Shown: in pieces, positions 23,880-35,781 of the stretch
Numbering within the stretch: position 1 is the stretch's first letter
How the letters are laid out: each line of letters opens with the position of its first letter
NCBI RefSeq assembly: GCF_002964665.1
Contig: NZ_PQBZ01000034.1
Location: forward strand, 1,178,429-1,242,428
Direction of reading: 5' to 3'
Source of the DNA: Pseudoalteromonas sp. T1lg23B
GTDB taxonomy: Bacteria; Pseudomonadota; Gammaproteobacteria; Enterobacterales; Alteromonadaceae
DNA length: 64,000 nucleotides
Position numbers and translations under genes: made by a program
The notes under the pieces: model-generated
Database searches by the model: none
Seen by the model: only the letters and a program-made list of their open reading frames with translations
Told to the model about the DNA's origin: nothing

Positions 23880-23955
23880 GGGTCGTTAGCTCAGTTGGGA
23901 GAGCATCGCCCTTACAAGGCGAGGGTCACTGGTTCAAGTCCAGTACGACCCACCA
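23880..23955 (+). tRNA. tRNA-Val (TAC), copy 4
   Basis: Identical to copy 1, with anticodon TAC and encoded CCA. Confidence 0.97.
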
Positions 23956-23971
23956 TTTAGATACTCTTTGC

Positions 23972-24047
23972 GGGTCGTTAGCTCAGTTGGGAGAGCATCG
24001 CCCTTACAAGGCGAGGGTCACTGGTTCAAGTCCAGTACGACCCACCA
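23972..24047 (+). tRNA. tRNA-Val (TAC), copy 5
   Basis: Identical to copy 1, with anticodon TAC and encoded CCA. Confidence 0.97.
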
Positions 24048-24080
24048 TTTATATGGTGTACGCAAAGAACTGATTATTTG

Positions 24081-24156
24081 GGGTCGTTAGCTCAGTTGGG
24101 AGAGCATCGCCCTTACAAGGCGAGGGTCACTGGTTCAAGTCCAGTACGACCCACCA
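24081..24156 (+). tRNA. tRNA-Val (TAC), copy 6
   Basis: Identical to copy 1, with anticodon TAC and encoded CCA. It is the last intact copy; the decayed 110-base repeats begin right after its CCA. Confidence 0.97.
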
Positions 24157-24666
24157 TTTAATCAAAACCTCTAGAAGATAGTCTTTTAATAAACGCCATA
24201 CAGCGCATCGCCGCCCTTTTAACAAAAAGGCGAAGGTCACTGATTCAAGTCCAGTACGACCCACCATTTAATCAAAACCTCTAGAAGATAGTCTTTTAAT
24301 AAACTCCATACAGCGCATCGCCGCCCTTTTAACAAAAAGGCGAAGGTCACTGATTCAAGCCCAGTACGACCCACCATTTAATCAAAACCTCTACATAAAA
24401 ATCTTATAAAAACACCGCACAGAGCATCGCCGCCCTTTTAACAAAAAGGCGAGGGTCACTGGTTCAAGTCCAGTACGACCCACCATTTAATCAAAACCTC
24501 TAGAAGATAGTCTTTTAATAAACTCCATACAGCGCATCGCCGCCCTTTTAACAAAAAGGCGAAGGTCACTGGTTCAAGTCCAGTACGACCCACCATTTAA
24601 TCAAAACCTCTACATAAAAACCTTATAAAAACACCGCACAGAGCATCGCCGCCCTTTTAACACGGG
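24157..24666 (+). repeat. five tandem decayed tRNA-Val 3'-half repeats (type 2), about 110 bp each
   Basis: Units end at 24266, 24376, 24485, 24595 and about 24660 (the last is truncated). Each has a spacer TTTAATCAAAACCTCTA..., then GCATCGCCGCCC, a hairpin CCCTTTTAACAAAAAGG where the anticodon arm was, then an almost intact variable loop, T-arm and acceptor 3' strand (GGTTCAAGTCCAGTACGACC with CACCA). The 5' acceptor strand and most of the D-arm are gone. They lie within the tRNA-Val transcription unit, with no terminator seen before them, so they are probably transcribed. Two spacer subtypes alternate (CTCTAGAAGATAG and CTCTACATAAAAA). Confidence 0.85.
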
Positions 24667-24856
24667 TAACGAAAGTACCCATTATTGTTTAACAAACACA
24701 TATATTTGTTGTTCTCCATTGCGGGATAAAGCTTACCCAACACAAAAACTAGTACATTAGTACTATTTGCTTTTATCAAATTACTCTAAATATTTTAAAT
24801 CCATGGATAAGCGTCTAGACTTGGAACAGGTCTTTCATCAGAAGTAGCTTTGGTAA

Positions 24857-26488
24857 GTGAGTATTCAGCCCTTTGTTAATTCCAAAATTTTAATTGTTGA
24901 AGAGCAGCCACTCGCATTGAGTTACATGAGACGCTCCTTAGAACAATTAAGCTTCAGAGATATGCAGTTTGCAGAGAATAGCGCTGTTGCTAAAGAGCTA
25001 TGTAAGACTCATAACTTTGAACTGATTATCTGCTCATTTGACCTAACCCATGGACAAGACGGTTATCAACTTTACGAAGAGCTCAAGCATAAAAAGCTTA
25101 TCAAAAAGACCACCGCATTTATCTTCGTTTCTGCCGAAACGAGCCCTACCGTTGTACACAGTATTTTAGAGCTTAACCCTGATGAATTTTTGGTAAAGCC
25201 TTTTTCAATCAAAGAGCTGAAAACAAGAATTGATAGAGTACTCAAGCGTAAACACGCACTCAAAAATATCTATGCGCTGATTGATGATGGTAATGATGCC
25301 AAAGCGCTCAAGCTCATTGATGATGATTTGGATAAACAAGATCATGCATACAGCCCTATCCTACTAAAGCTAAAAGGTGAAATATTACTACGCTTGAGGC
25401 GCATTGACGACGCTAAACACTTTTATAAGTCAGCGCTTGAGTTACAAAAGTTTACTTGGGCAAAAGTGGGTTTGATAGAAGCGCTTGTGATGAACAACGA
25501 GGATGCAATTGCACAACGTATGCTAGCTGGCATGCTAGAACAGCCAGAAACACGCCTAGTTGCTTTAGATTTGCTTGGCAGGCTTGAAATCAAATTGAAT
25601 TTATTAGAGCAAGCGCAGCAACGACTAAAAGAGGCCTCGCTTATTGCACCTCGTAATATTGATAGACAAAAATCACTGGGCCGTGTGGCCTCTCTAAATC
25701 ATGACTATGAATGTAATTATAACGCGATGAAAGACATCGCCCACTACGCTAAGAATTCGATTCATGATGGGCCTGAGGTCTATTTAAATGCGGCAAGGGC
25801 CGGTATCGACTTTGCACTAACAACGGATCAGGCAGAATTAATTAATCGCATTACAAGGCAAACTCAGCAATATCTTGGCGATTTAAAAAAACAATTTCCA
25901 GATGCCACAAATCAAGAACAGATTGATGTGCTCCATGCACGCATTCACTATCTAAAAGACGAAAGCAAAAAAGCACGCCAGTTAATCGAACAATTAGATG
26001 ATGAGCCAAGCATTCGCTCTGTGGATGCCGCGTTAGACAAAGCAAAAGCTTTTCATGAGCTCGGATTTCACTCCAAGGCACAAGATTTATTTAGTCAGAT
26101 AATTGAGCACTGTAAGCGCCACAAGCAAGTCAGCGATCCCATCACCATGCGTTATATACAGCAGCAACAAGATGAGCGACGCGACATTACCATGGGACCA
26201 AAAGAGCTCAACAACCACGCCGTTACCCAGTTTAAAAAAGGTCAATTGGAAGTGGCTATGGAGGCCTTTGCACAAGCGTTTAGGATCATGCCCAAAAACC
26301 CCAGCATTGCCTTAAATTTGCTGCAATGTATGTTAGATCATGCAGGAAAAAGCGGGCAAACCTTCAACTCTGCACTGGCGAAAAAGTGCTACACCACGTT
26401 AAGCACTATGTCGCTTGATGCTGAACAACATACTCGATTCGCAAAAATACTCTCGCATATGCAAGAGCTTGGGCTATCACTAGACTAA
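24857..26488 (+). CDS. response regulator with TPR output domain
   Basis: A 543-residue protein. Residues about 8-130 form a CheY-like receiver with acidic pocket Glu15/Glu16, phospho-acceptor Asp62 in IICSFDLTHGQDGYQ, FIFVSAE and Lys114 in FLVKPFS. The rest is a tetratricopeptide superhelix (repeats in ALKLKGEILLRLRRIDDA, LLGRLEIKLNLLEQA, NNHAVTQFKKGQLEVAMEAF), a protein-binding output rather than DNA binding. Start is taken at GTG 24857; the ribosome site is weak. Similar receiver-TPR proteins occur in Alteromonadales and Pseudomonas, but the partner kinase is not nearby. Phosphotransfer and target are unknown. Confidence 0.88.
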   Translation: MSIQPFVNSKILIVEEQPLALSYMRRSLEQLSFRDMQFAENSAVAKELCKTHNFELIICSFDLTHGQDGYQLYEELKHKKLIKKTTAFIFVSAETSPTVVHSILELNPDEFLVKPFSIKELKTRIDRVLKRKHALKNIYALIDDGNDAKALKLIDDDLDKQDHAYSPILLKLKGEILLRLRRIDDAKHFYKSALELQKFTWAKVGLIEALVMNNEDAIAQRMLAGMLEQPETRLVALDLLGRLEIKLNLLEQAQQRLKEASLIAPRNIDRQKSLGRVASLNHDYECNYNAMKDIAHYAKNSIHDGPEVYLNAARAGIDFALTTDQAELINRITRQTQQYLGDLKKQFPDATNQEQIDVLHARIHYLKDESKKARQLIEQLDDEPSIRSVDAALDKAKAFHELGFHSKAQDLFSQIIEHCKRHKQVSDPITMRYIQQQQDERRDITMGPKELNNHAVTQFKKGQLEVAMEAFAQAFRIMPKNPSIALNLLQCMLDHAGKSGQTFNSALAKKCYTTLSTMSLDAEQHTRFAKILSHMQELGLSLD

Positions 26489-26925
26489 AGCTTCTTCATA
26501 GATAACGCATTAACACAGTAGCGCAAACAACTTGGCGGTGGTCCATCGGGAAATACATGCCCTAAATGCGCATCACACACGTTACACACTATTTCGATGC
26601 GTTGCATACCATGGGTACTGTCGCTGATATAAGCAATAGCATTGTCCTGTGCGGGTTGCGTGAATGAGGGCCACCCGGAGCCACTTTCGAACTTTTCGTC
26701 GCCATCAAACAAGACATTGCCGCAACACGCGCAAGCATATTTGCCCGGTTCAAACACACTACAACTAGCACCGCTGAAAGGCCGCTCAGTACCTTTGTTA
26801 CGAGTAATCTGGTACACATCCTCATTGAGTTCACTTTGCCACTGTTGTGGTGTTTTCTCTACTCTATTACTCGGCTGTGGGTTGCCATGATTGGCAAAAT
26901 TTAAAATATCGCGCCATTTAAGCAT
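26485..26925 (-). CDS. msrB: peptide-methionine (R)-S-oxide reductase
   Basis: Repairs oxidised methionine in proteins. The 146-residue product has the MsrB core: TERPFSGASC, Zn-binding pairs Cys65/Cys68 (CACC) and Cys114/Cys117 (CNVC), GSGWPSF, HLGHVF and catalytic Cys137 in RYCVNALS. AAGGAA lies ahead of ATG 26925. It starts 9 bases after the stop of the DUF2919 gene and overlaps the 3' end of the TPR response regulator by 4 bases, convergent. Length and motifs are normal for a cytoplasmic single-domain MsrB. Confidence 0.97.
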   Translation of the reverse strand: MLKWRDILNFANHGNPQPSNRVEKTPQQWQSELNEDVYQITRNKGTERPFSGASCSVFEPGKYACACCGNVLFDGDEKFESGSGWPSFTQPAQDNAIAYISDSTHGMQRIEIVCNVCDAHLGHVFPDGPPPSCLRYCVNALSMKKL

Positions 26926-26934
26926 AACGGTTCC

Positions 26935-27420
26935 TTATTTTTTCTTGCTTTGCTGCTCAGGTTCGGGCCAATCGTTAAAGAAACAGCCCAAATATTTGCT
27001 CTTAAGTAAGTATAGAATGACCCAAAGCAGCATCACCATTTGTACTGCGATGTACATGGAAAATTGATAGTGACTTTGCGATGCTTGCATGGTCAACCAA
27101 CTTAAATCCGCAATTGCAGTAAACAACAACGGCCAACGCATATAACGCCAATATTTAGCAAGCTTTTGCGAGCTACTGGGTCGGCGCAAGGAGAAGAGCA
27201 CAGTCGGTACTAATGCGATTGCACCTATCCCTAAAGATACAAAAAAGTGTGTTTTTGATTGGAAAAATAAAGACAGTAAATCTAAATCAGGGCGACGAGC
27301 AAGCGCAGAAAAAACCCACAGCAAATAGGCTCGCAATAGCACAACCAAGGTTAAATTAAATCCTATCGGTGTACGATATACTCCATACTTATCCCAGTAT
27401 TCTGGGCCATACTGCTTCAT
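26935..27420 (-). CDS. DUF2919 inner-membrane protein
   Basis: A 161-residue protein with four predicted membrane helices and the DUF2919 (YfeZ-like) opening KQYGPEYWDKYGVYRTPIGF. The start at 27420 is preferred over an in-frame ATG 30 bases upstream because GGAG lies 6 bases ahead of it. It is directly upstream of msrB, probably in one transcript. The family function is unknown; in several gammaproteobacteria it lies next to small metabolic genes. The C-terminal tail is Lys/Gln-rich and cytoplasmic. Confidence 0.85.
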   Translation of the reverse strand: MKQYGPEYWDKYGVYRTPIGFNLTLVVLLRAYLLWVFSALARRPDLDLLSLFFQSKTHFFVSLGIGAIALVPTVLFSLRRPSSSQKLAKYWRYMRWPLLFTAIADLSWLTMQASQSHYQFSMYIAVQMVMLLWVILYLLKSKYLGCFFNDWPEPEQQSKKK

Positions 27421-27708
27421 TTTGTTCTCCAACCACCGACTCGTATTCAATTTGAATGTACTGTTTTAGATTAAACCGAAATGGTGATCTTTTTTGCATT
27501 ATTCAAGGCCATAATATGATCACTTTACCATGTATAGTTACTGATGACGAAAACTTACCAAAGGCTTAATTTGAACGTTCAGTAAGTGACGACTTTCAAA
27601 TGAATATTCGGTTGACTCCTCCAAGACTTAGCCATAATGTTTGTAACCATGTTTGGTATTAGCACAAAGCTATCAACTCTTGGCGCGGTAATCTTGGAGC
27701 ACCTTTTT

Positions 27709-28134
27709 TTGAAAATAGAACTATCTACCACACCCACACCGCAACAACTCAGTGCTATTAGCAAAGGTATCGCTGCGTTTAATGCTCAATATATGCAGTG
27801 TGAAGGTGAGTTTGACTCGGGGTGTCGTTTTGTTATTACGGTGCAAAATGAAGCGGGAGACATCATAGGCGGACTACAAGCCAGTATCATCTGGAGTTAT
27901 TGCTTACTTGAACTATTGTGGCTGTCAGAACACACTCGCGGGTTCGGTATCGGGTCAAAGTTGATGCAACGTTTAGAGGAGTTTGCCAGCAGTAAAGGCC
28001 TACACCAAATTCGCACCGAAACATTGGACTTTCAAGCCAAACCCTTTTACGAAAAGCTAGGTTACCAAGTGTACGGTGAGCTTGCAGACACCCCTCCTGG
28101 GCACACCAGCTACTTTTTAGTTAAGAGCCTATGA
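27709..28134 (+). CDS. GNAT-family acetyltransferase
   Basis: About 141 residues with the GNAT fold: LLELLWLSEHTRGFGIGSKL, in which the R-G-F-G-I-G loop binds acetyl-CoA pyrophosphate, then FYEKLGYQVYGEL and HTSYFLVKSL. A TTG at 27709 with GGAG nine bases upstream fits the usual N-terminus; an ATG at 27637 would add a poor 24-residue extension. Its stop overlaps the next gene (ATGA at 28131), so the two are translationally coupled. The acceptor substrate is unknown; similar proteins modify small amines or ribosomal proteins. Confidence 0.85.
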   Translation: MKIELSTTPTPQQLSAISKGIAAFNAQYMQCEGEFDSGCRFVITVQNEAGDIIGGLQASIIWSYCLLELLWLSEHTRGFGIGSKLMQRLEEFASSKGLHQIRTETLDFQAKPFYEKLGYQVYGELADTPPGHTSYFLVKSL

Positions 28135-28604
28135 ATAAAACAGCCATTAAACTAAAACCTTTCTTCTTTGCCACGAGCTTAAGCGTGTGTGTCGGCCTTT
28201 CGCTACTGCTACTCATTGTTATCGTTGATTACTTTAAAACAGGTGAGTTAGAGATAGCTCGTTCTTTTACAGAGAATACGATGACGCTGGCGACACTTGC
28301 CATAGTCTGTTTCTGTTCTGGGTTAGTGACTAAGTATAGAAATACTCATGTCGCCTCCCAAAGAGTGAAAGAGCAGAAGAAAAATTGGTATCGATTCAAG
28401 TCCACCCTACTAGCTGTGTTAAGTGCGGTGTTAATGAACACAGTAGCAAGATATGAAAATGAGTTTGGTCATAGCTTGGTTACTTTTACCATAACCGACT
28501 TCATAACTTGGTTTATGATTGAAAATATTGGCTTCATTGTTATTTTCCCGATATTTTTCTGGTATCTATCAGGAAAGTATTGGGAAGAAGACAATCATCA
28601 ATAA
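28131..28604 (+). CDS. small membrane protein of unknown family
   Basis: A 157-residue protein with four hydrophobic segments (FFFATSLSVCVGLSLLLLIV, MTLATLAIVCFCSGLV, STLLAVLSAVLMNTVA, IENIGFIVIFPIFFWYLSG) and basic loops. Its start overlaps the GNAT stop. I recognise no family. It ends before a structured convergent region at 28634-28739. Confidence 0.6.
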   Translation: MNKTAIKLKPFFFATSLSVCVGLSLLLLIVIVDYFKTGELEIARSFTENTMTLATLAIVCFCSGLVTKYRNTHVASQRVKEQKKNWYRFKSTLLAVLSAVLMNTVARYENEFGHSLVTFTITDFITWFMIENIGFIVIFPIFFWYLSGKYWEEDNHQ

Positions 28605-28633
28605 AGGTTGCTCACCTTATAAGGGCTGGTGCT

Positions 28634-28739
28634 AAAAAGTGCAGACTAAGCCTTAATGCTATGCGCTTCAGAGATCCTGACCTTCGTCAGGATCTCATCA
28701 CCTTAAACGAGTGGTGTTAAGAGCATATCTGCACTTTTT
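28634..28739. terminator. bidirectional structured terminator-like element
   Basis: AAAAAGTGCAGA (28634-28645) and its exact reverse complement TCTGCACTTTTT (28728-28739) enclose a second perfect hairpin GATCCTGAC-CTTC-GTCAGGATC (28673-28694). It lies between two convergent genes, with A-run left and T-run right, so it may end both transcripts; the outer arms are unusually far apart. Confidence 0.6.
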
Positions 28740-28753
28740 TAAAGCGCTCTTCG

Positions 28754-30853
<2,100 letters not shown>

Positions 30854-31582
30854 TTATGAAAACTCACGTACCCTTTCAACATAGGCGCGTACGGTGTTGA
30901 CACTCAAAGGCTCTCGGTTACTGTCTAAAACAGTTGCACCAAACTCATCGGCTAGCTTCTTGGCCGCACCATGTAACATGTTAAATGCCGCTAATCCATC
31001 GCCATCGCACGGCAACGTCATAAACAGGCTCACCCCTGCGGTGCTGAACTGTTCCATATTATCAATATCAAACGTTCCTGGATTAAACATATTTACCAAT
31101 CTGAACAATACAGGGCCATTGCCCGATGGCTCAACATGGCGATTAAAAAAGCCTTCTTCTGAATATTTAAAGCCAAGGCTTAGTACCGACGGCAATAAAC
31201 GAGAGCCAGCCATGGTCAACCCTTCTGGCATTTCGATGTGCAAAATAATAAAGTCTTGCGGCTCTTGTGCAGACGGAGCCTGCTTCTCGTCTACTTCATC
31301 ATGATGAACCGCTTGTGGTTCATCGGCACTCGGATGTATCTCATTGTCATCTTCACGGTGAGGTTCTTCGTCCGTGGCAGCAAAGCTTAATTCTCCGATA
31401 TGAGGTTCATCATCAAATGTCGCTTTGGCTGTGCTTGGCTCATCGCTAGGCTCTGCTTTGCTTGTTGGCTGCATAGATTCTTCGCCGCCTTTTTTGCGTA
31501 CCGACCAAAGCCCATGGATCAACAGTCCACCAATCACCAACGCGCTGATCACAATTAGCGCCCATCTTAACTCTGTGGCCAT
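30854..31582 (-). CDS. zipA: cell division protein ZipA
   Basis: Anchors the FtsZ ring to the inner membrane at the division site. 242 residues: one N-terminal membrane helix (LRWALIVISALVIGGLLIHG) followed by a basic stretch, a long acidic Pro/Glu/His-rich linker (about residues 35-105), and the C-terminal FtsZ-binding domain (FIILHIEMPEGLTMAGSRLL, FFNRHVEPSGNGPVLFRLVN, FMTLPCDGDGLAAFNMLHGA). ATG 31582 is chosen over the GTG just ahead of it; AGGTG precedes. It follows smc by 18 bases and precedes ligA. Confidence 0.97.
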   Translation of the reverse strand: MATELRWALIVISALVIGGLLIHGLWSVRKKGGEESMQPTSKAEPSDEPSTAKATFDDEPHIGELSFAATDEEPHREDDNEIHPSADEPQAVHHDEVDEKQAPSAQEPQDFIILHIEMPEGLTMAGSRLLPSVLSLGFKYSEEGFFNRHVEPSGNGPVLFRLVNMFNPGTFDIDNMEQFSTAGVSLFMTLPCDGDGLAAFNMLHGAAKKLADEFGATVLDSNREPLSVNTVRAYVERVREFS

Positions 31583-31600
31583 CACTCACCTTTTTTATTA

Positions 31601-34600
31601 TTACGCTTGTGCCATTTGCACTGCTTGTTCAATATCTACCGCAACCATACGCGAAACTCCAGGTTCTGCCATGGTTACCCCGGTCAACCGTCCAGCCATT
31701 TCCATGGCTATCTTGTTATGGCTAATATATATAAATTGCACCGTTTGCGACATTTCTTCAACCAGACGGCAAAACCGTCCAACGTTGGCATCATCAAGTG
31801 GCGCATCAACTTCATCGAGCATACAAAATGGTGCTGGATTCAGTCTAAATATAGAAAACACCAATGATAATGCGGTCAGCGCTTTTTCTCCACCACTTAA
31901 CAGATGAATTGTCGAGTTTTTCTTACCCGGAGGCCTCGCCATGATAGAAACACCACTTTCAAGCAGGTCATCACTGGTTAATTCTAGGTACGCACTGCCG
32001 CCGCCAAACACTTTAGGGAACAACTCTGCTAAGTCTTCATTGACTTGATCAAACGTTGCTTTGAAGCGTGTTTTAGTTTCTCGGTCGATTTTCTTTATCG
32101 CCCCCTCAAGGGTGTCCAGCGCCGCTGTTAAGTCCGCTAATTGGGTATCTAAATATTCTTTTCTGTGTTTTGCCTGCTCAAACTCATCAATCGCAGCGAG
32201 GTTAACAGCACCCAACTCAGACAAACCTTGACTGACTTTGTTTAACTGCGCCTGATGCGTACCCTGCTGAGCATCATCACTGAGCTGCTGCAACACGCTT
32301 TTTAGGTTTTGTTGTAGCTCTTGCAAAGGCTCCAACGCAGCCTGAGCTTTGATCATTAAACCTTGTTCGTCCAGTTTGAGCTGTTGTAGTTGCTCGTTTA
32401 GTGCTTGTACTTCGGACTGCGCATTTTTCAAACTGGCTTGTTTTTCTTGCAGTTTAGTCTTTGCTTCTGTGAGCTGCTGCTGCAACCCTTCCAGCATTTT
32501 TTGCTGCTCTTCATGCGTTGCGAGTAGTTGCGCAATCTTTTCATCGGCTTCGGCCAGAGGCTCTTGCAACATCATCTGCTCTTCCAACAGTTCTTGTAGG
32601 CGAATTTGTCCTTGCTCAAGACTTTGTTGAAGATGCTCAGCCTTTGATTGGCTCAACTGCCAGTCGCTGTTAGCTTGTTGCTGTATAAGCTTAGCATCAT
32701 GTAAGTGCTGCTGTGCCTTTTGTTTGGCGCTTGACGCAAGCTGCTGAGCCTGTTTGGCCTCGGTAAACTGCTGGGCAAAGCGCACGCTCTCTTGTTCAAG
32801 TTGCGCCAAGTGTTCATCACATTGCATTAACGCTTGCTGACAGGCCTGTTGTTTTTGCGCTTGTAACTCTTCTTGGGCTAATGTTTGTTGCTGTTGCTCT
32901 TTTAATACTCGCTTTTGCTCCTGCCATTGCTCGACTTGCACGTTGAGCATATCAATACGCGTTTGTGAACTGGCCATATCTTGAGCTAACTGGTGAATAT
33001 GCTCTTTATTTTGCTGTTGAACATGTTCACTTTGTGCCAGTGCCTCATTAGTCTCACTGAGTTCATTTTGCACTTGCACTTGCTGGCGTTCAAGTTCGGG
33101 CTGTTGTAGCTCAAGTTCTCGCAACTTGGCGTGTTGTAATAGCACGCCACTTTCCTGCTGTGCTTCTTCTAGGCTCGCCCGCCAGTTTTTACCATACAAA
33201 GTACCTTGCATATCCACAGCCATGAGCCACTGACCATCTGGCTGATAGGATTGGCTGCCTTCAAGCAACTGAATGTCATTGAGTAGCGCTGGATAACAGC
33301 CTGAGTCTACCATTTTTGCTACGCTACCATCTCGTAGCTCACCGTCGAAAGGCCAAACCGCATTCTGGCTTTCACTTGAAGTGTGTTTCAGCTCTGTAAG
33401 CCCCATCAGTGCGCGTTCTACTACGCTTTCATACCCTGATTTCACGCGCAAAGAAGCCAAATAACTTTCTTCGTCGCTGGTGCTGTGCTTAGACAATACT
33501 TGAGTAAGGGCGTTAATGTTTGCAACGCAATTTGCGTAGTCTGATTGGCAACGTTGATAACGTTGCTGTAACTGCTGCTGTTGAGTTTGCAGCTGTATAA
33601 CCTGTTCTGAGCACTCTTTGGCTTGCGACTGTAAGCGGGCCATACTTTGCGCTTTCTACTATAAGCTTGACGCTGTTGTGCCAATTCCGCCTCAGGGTTT
33701 TGCTGTTCAAGTTGTGCAAGTTGTTCTAAATTAGCCTGATATTTCTCCTGCTCATGGATCACAGACTGCTGCGCTTGAGATAAATTTTGCTGCGCTTGAT
33801 GTTGCTGCTGCTGCGCTTGTGACTGCTGAGCTTGCAGTGTTTGCTGACGCGCTTCAAGTTCACTAAATGCTTCTAATAAAGATTGGTAGCTTTGCTCGCA
33901 TTCTTGATATTGCGCTTCGTAAATAAGTACTTCTTCAGTACTTTGCTGCAATGTATCGTAATACTCTTCAACCCTTTGATTTTGCTCTACAAGTAAGTGT
34001 TCTGCTTCGCGATATGCTTGTTGTTGTTTATCTACCGCTTCTTGTAGCGCACGCAGTTTATCCACCAGATGAATTTTTTGCTGTTCGCTGCGTGTTAATT
34101 CGGTATGGGTCGCATGTATACTTTGTTGTTGAGCACTGACACCCTCGTTGATGTGGGTCACTTGCCCTTCCAGACTCGCCAAAATATCATCATGCCCGCC
34201 ATGGGCATTGTTAAAAAAATCGAGCTCTTGTGTGAGCTTGGCAATTTGCTCAGACTTTTGCTGTTGCTTTTGATGTAACGTTTGCCACTTAAGTACCGCA
34301 AGCTCTCCCTTTAGAGTGCGCTCTTGTGCTTTTAAATTGCGGTAGGATTTTGCTTCTTCAGCTTGTAACGCTAATTTATCTAACTGCGCCTGTAACTCTT
34401 GTCGCATATCCAGCAAACGCTCTAAATTTTCTCGCGTACTTTTAATACGAGTTTGCGTTTCTCTGCGCCGTTCTTTGTACTTTGATACGCCAGCCGCCTC
34501 TTCAAGAAAGACTCTGAGTTCCTGCGGTTTACTTTCAATGAGCCGAGAGATCATGCCCTGCTCGATAATGGCATAGCTACGCGGGCCCAAGCCCGTACCT

Positions 34601-34995
34601 AAGAAGATATCGGTAATATCGCGCTTGCGACACTTGCTACCATTTAAAAAATACAGAGACTGACCATCTCTGGTAACCAAGCGCTTTATTGCAACTTGAT
34701 TTCTGTCGGCCAAAGTACCGGGTAACTTTCCCGCCGCATTGTCAAAAACCAGCTCAACAGAGGCCTGTGAGATGGCTTTACGATTGGTAGAACCGTTAAA
34801 AATAACATCGGTCATCGCGTCGCCACGCAGATTTTTTGCTGAGCTTTCGCCCAGCACCCAACGCACCGCGTCAATCACATTGGATTTGCCGCAGCCATTG
34901 GGGCCGACCACACAGGTCATTGGATCTGGAAATGGGATCTTGGTAGGCTCTACAAAAGATTTAAAGCCCGCCAACTTGATACTGCTTAACCGCAT
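31601..34995 (-). pseudogene. smc: chromosome partition protein SMC, split by a one-base frameshift
   Basis: SMC is the ATPase of the condensin complex. The N-terminal half (from 34995) has Walker A (GPNGCGKSNVIDAVRWVLGE) and a first coiled coil; the C-terminal half in another frame ends at 31601 with a second coiled coil, signature [19 protein letters not shown] and Walker B ([19 protein letters not shown]). The frames switch near 33655-33661: the N-frame runs into nonsense after QQRQAYS while the other frame enters at [11 protein letters not shown]. Adding one base there restores a normal 1131-residue SMC. This may be a sequence error, since SMC loss is costly. It lies in the smc-zipA-ligA block. 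A second gene start at 33643 would give only a fragment with no Walker A. Confidence 0.85.
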
Positions 34996-35049
34996 ATTGT
35001 TATTTTTATCCGCTACTTAAATGAAAGATAGCAAAGTGCACGATAAAAA

Positions 35050-35781
35050 TTAACTACCACGCTTAATGTTATCCAAAATAATGCCCGTTGCCATCGCAAC
35101 ATTTAAAGACTCTGCCCCACCAAACGCTGGAATGGTAATGGGTGTATTAACATATTGACCGACTTCTTCACTAATGCCATGAGATTCACTGCCCATCACC
35201 AAGACGCCTTTGGCCTCAAAATGAGTGCTGTGAACACTTTGCCCATCTAGATAGGCACCATAAATTGCGCCATCATAGTGCGCTAAAAACTCGACCAAGT
35301 TGGTGCGCACTACATTGACTCGCACAAACGATCCCATCGTGGCGCTGATCACTTTTGGATTAAGATGATCTGCGCACTCCTCACTGACCACGATTTGTTT
35401 AAATCCATACCAATCAGCGACGCGAATGATAGTGCCTAGGTTACCTGGGTCTGATACACCATCAAGCGCTAAAATCATGCCAGAGTTATCAATAGGCTGT
35501 GAGTCTGGAAATTTTACCACCGCAATGGCAGCATTGTTGCTGGTTAGCGTACTGGCCTTAGTTAAACTGTCGCTATCAGCCTCAATAACGTTGACGCCCC
35601 CGAGCTGTGACTGATATTGGGCTATAAACTCAGCGCTGGCGAACAACTGCTCGGCTGGTATATTTGCAGCCAACAACTCCAAGACATTCTTTTCCCCTTG
35701 TACCAAATACAAGCCGTGTTGTTTGCGATATTTTTTCTGCGCTAGCGCACGCAAGAGTTTTAGTTGATTTTTAGAGATCAT
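35050..35781 (-). CDS. TrmH/SpoU-family RNA 2'-O-methyltransferase
   Basis: A 243-residue SAM-dependent methyltransferase of the SPOUT class, which adds a 2'-O-methyl group to a ribose in rRNA or tRNA. The N-terminal substrate-binding part reads LLRALAQKKYRKQHGLYLVQ. The three knot motifs are visible: SDPGNLGTIIRVADWYG, LVMGSESHGIS and AESLNVAMATGIILDNI. Target RNA cannot be told from the sequence. It sits 54 bases upstream of smc in the same direction; a shared promoter is possible. It may match RlmB- or TrmL-like groups, but the N-terminal domain fits a general RNA methyltransferase. Confidence 0.88.
   Translation of the reverse strand: MISKNQLKLLRALAQKKYRKQHGLYLVQGEKNVLELLAANIPAEQLFASAEFIAQYQSQLGGVNVIEADSDSLTKASTLTSNNAAIAVVKFPDSQPIDNSGMILALDGVSDPGNLGTIIRVADWYGFKQIVVSEECADHLNPKVISATMGSFVRVNVVRTNLVEFLAHYDGAIYGAYLDGQSVHSTHFEAKGVLVMGSESHGISEEVGQYVNTPITIPAFGGAESLNVAMATGIILDNIKRGS

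Noticed and set aside
24157..24666. A CRISPR array, because of regular 110-bp repeats.
   Set aside because: Repeats are too long, lack unique spacers and are clearly derived from tRNA-Val; no cas genes are present.
31601..34995. Two separate SMC-like genes (33442-34995 and 31601-33643).
   Set aside because: The two frames are complementary halves of one SMC; one added base near 33658 joins them into a normal-length protein.
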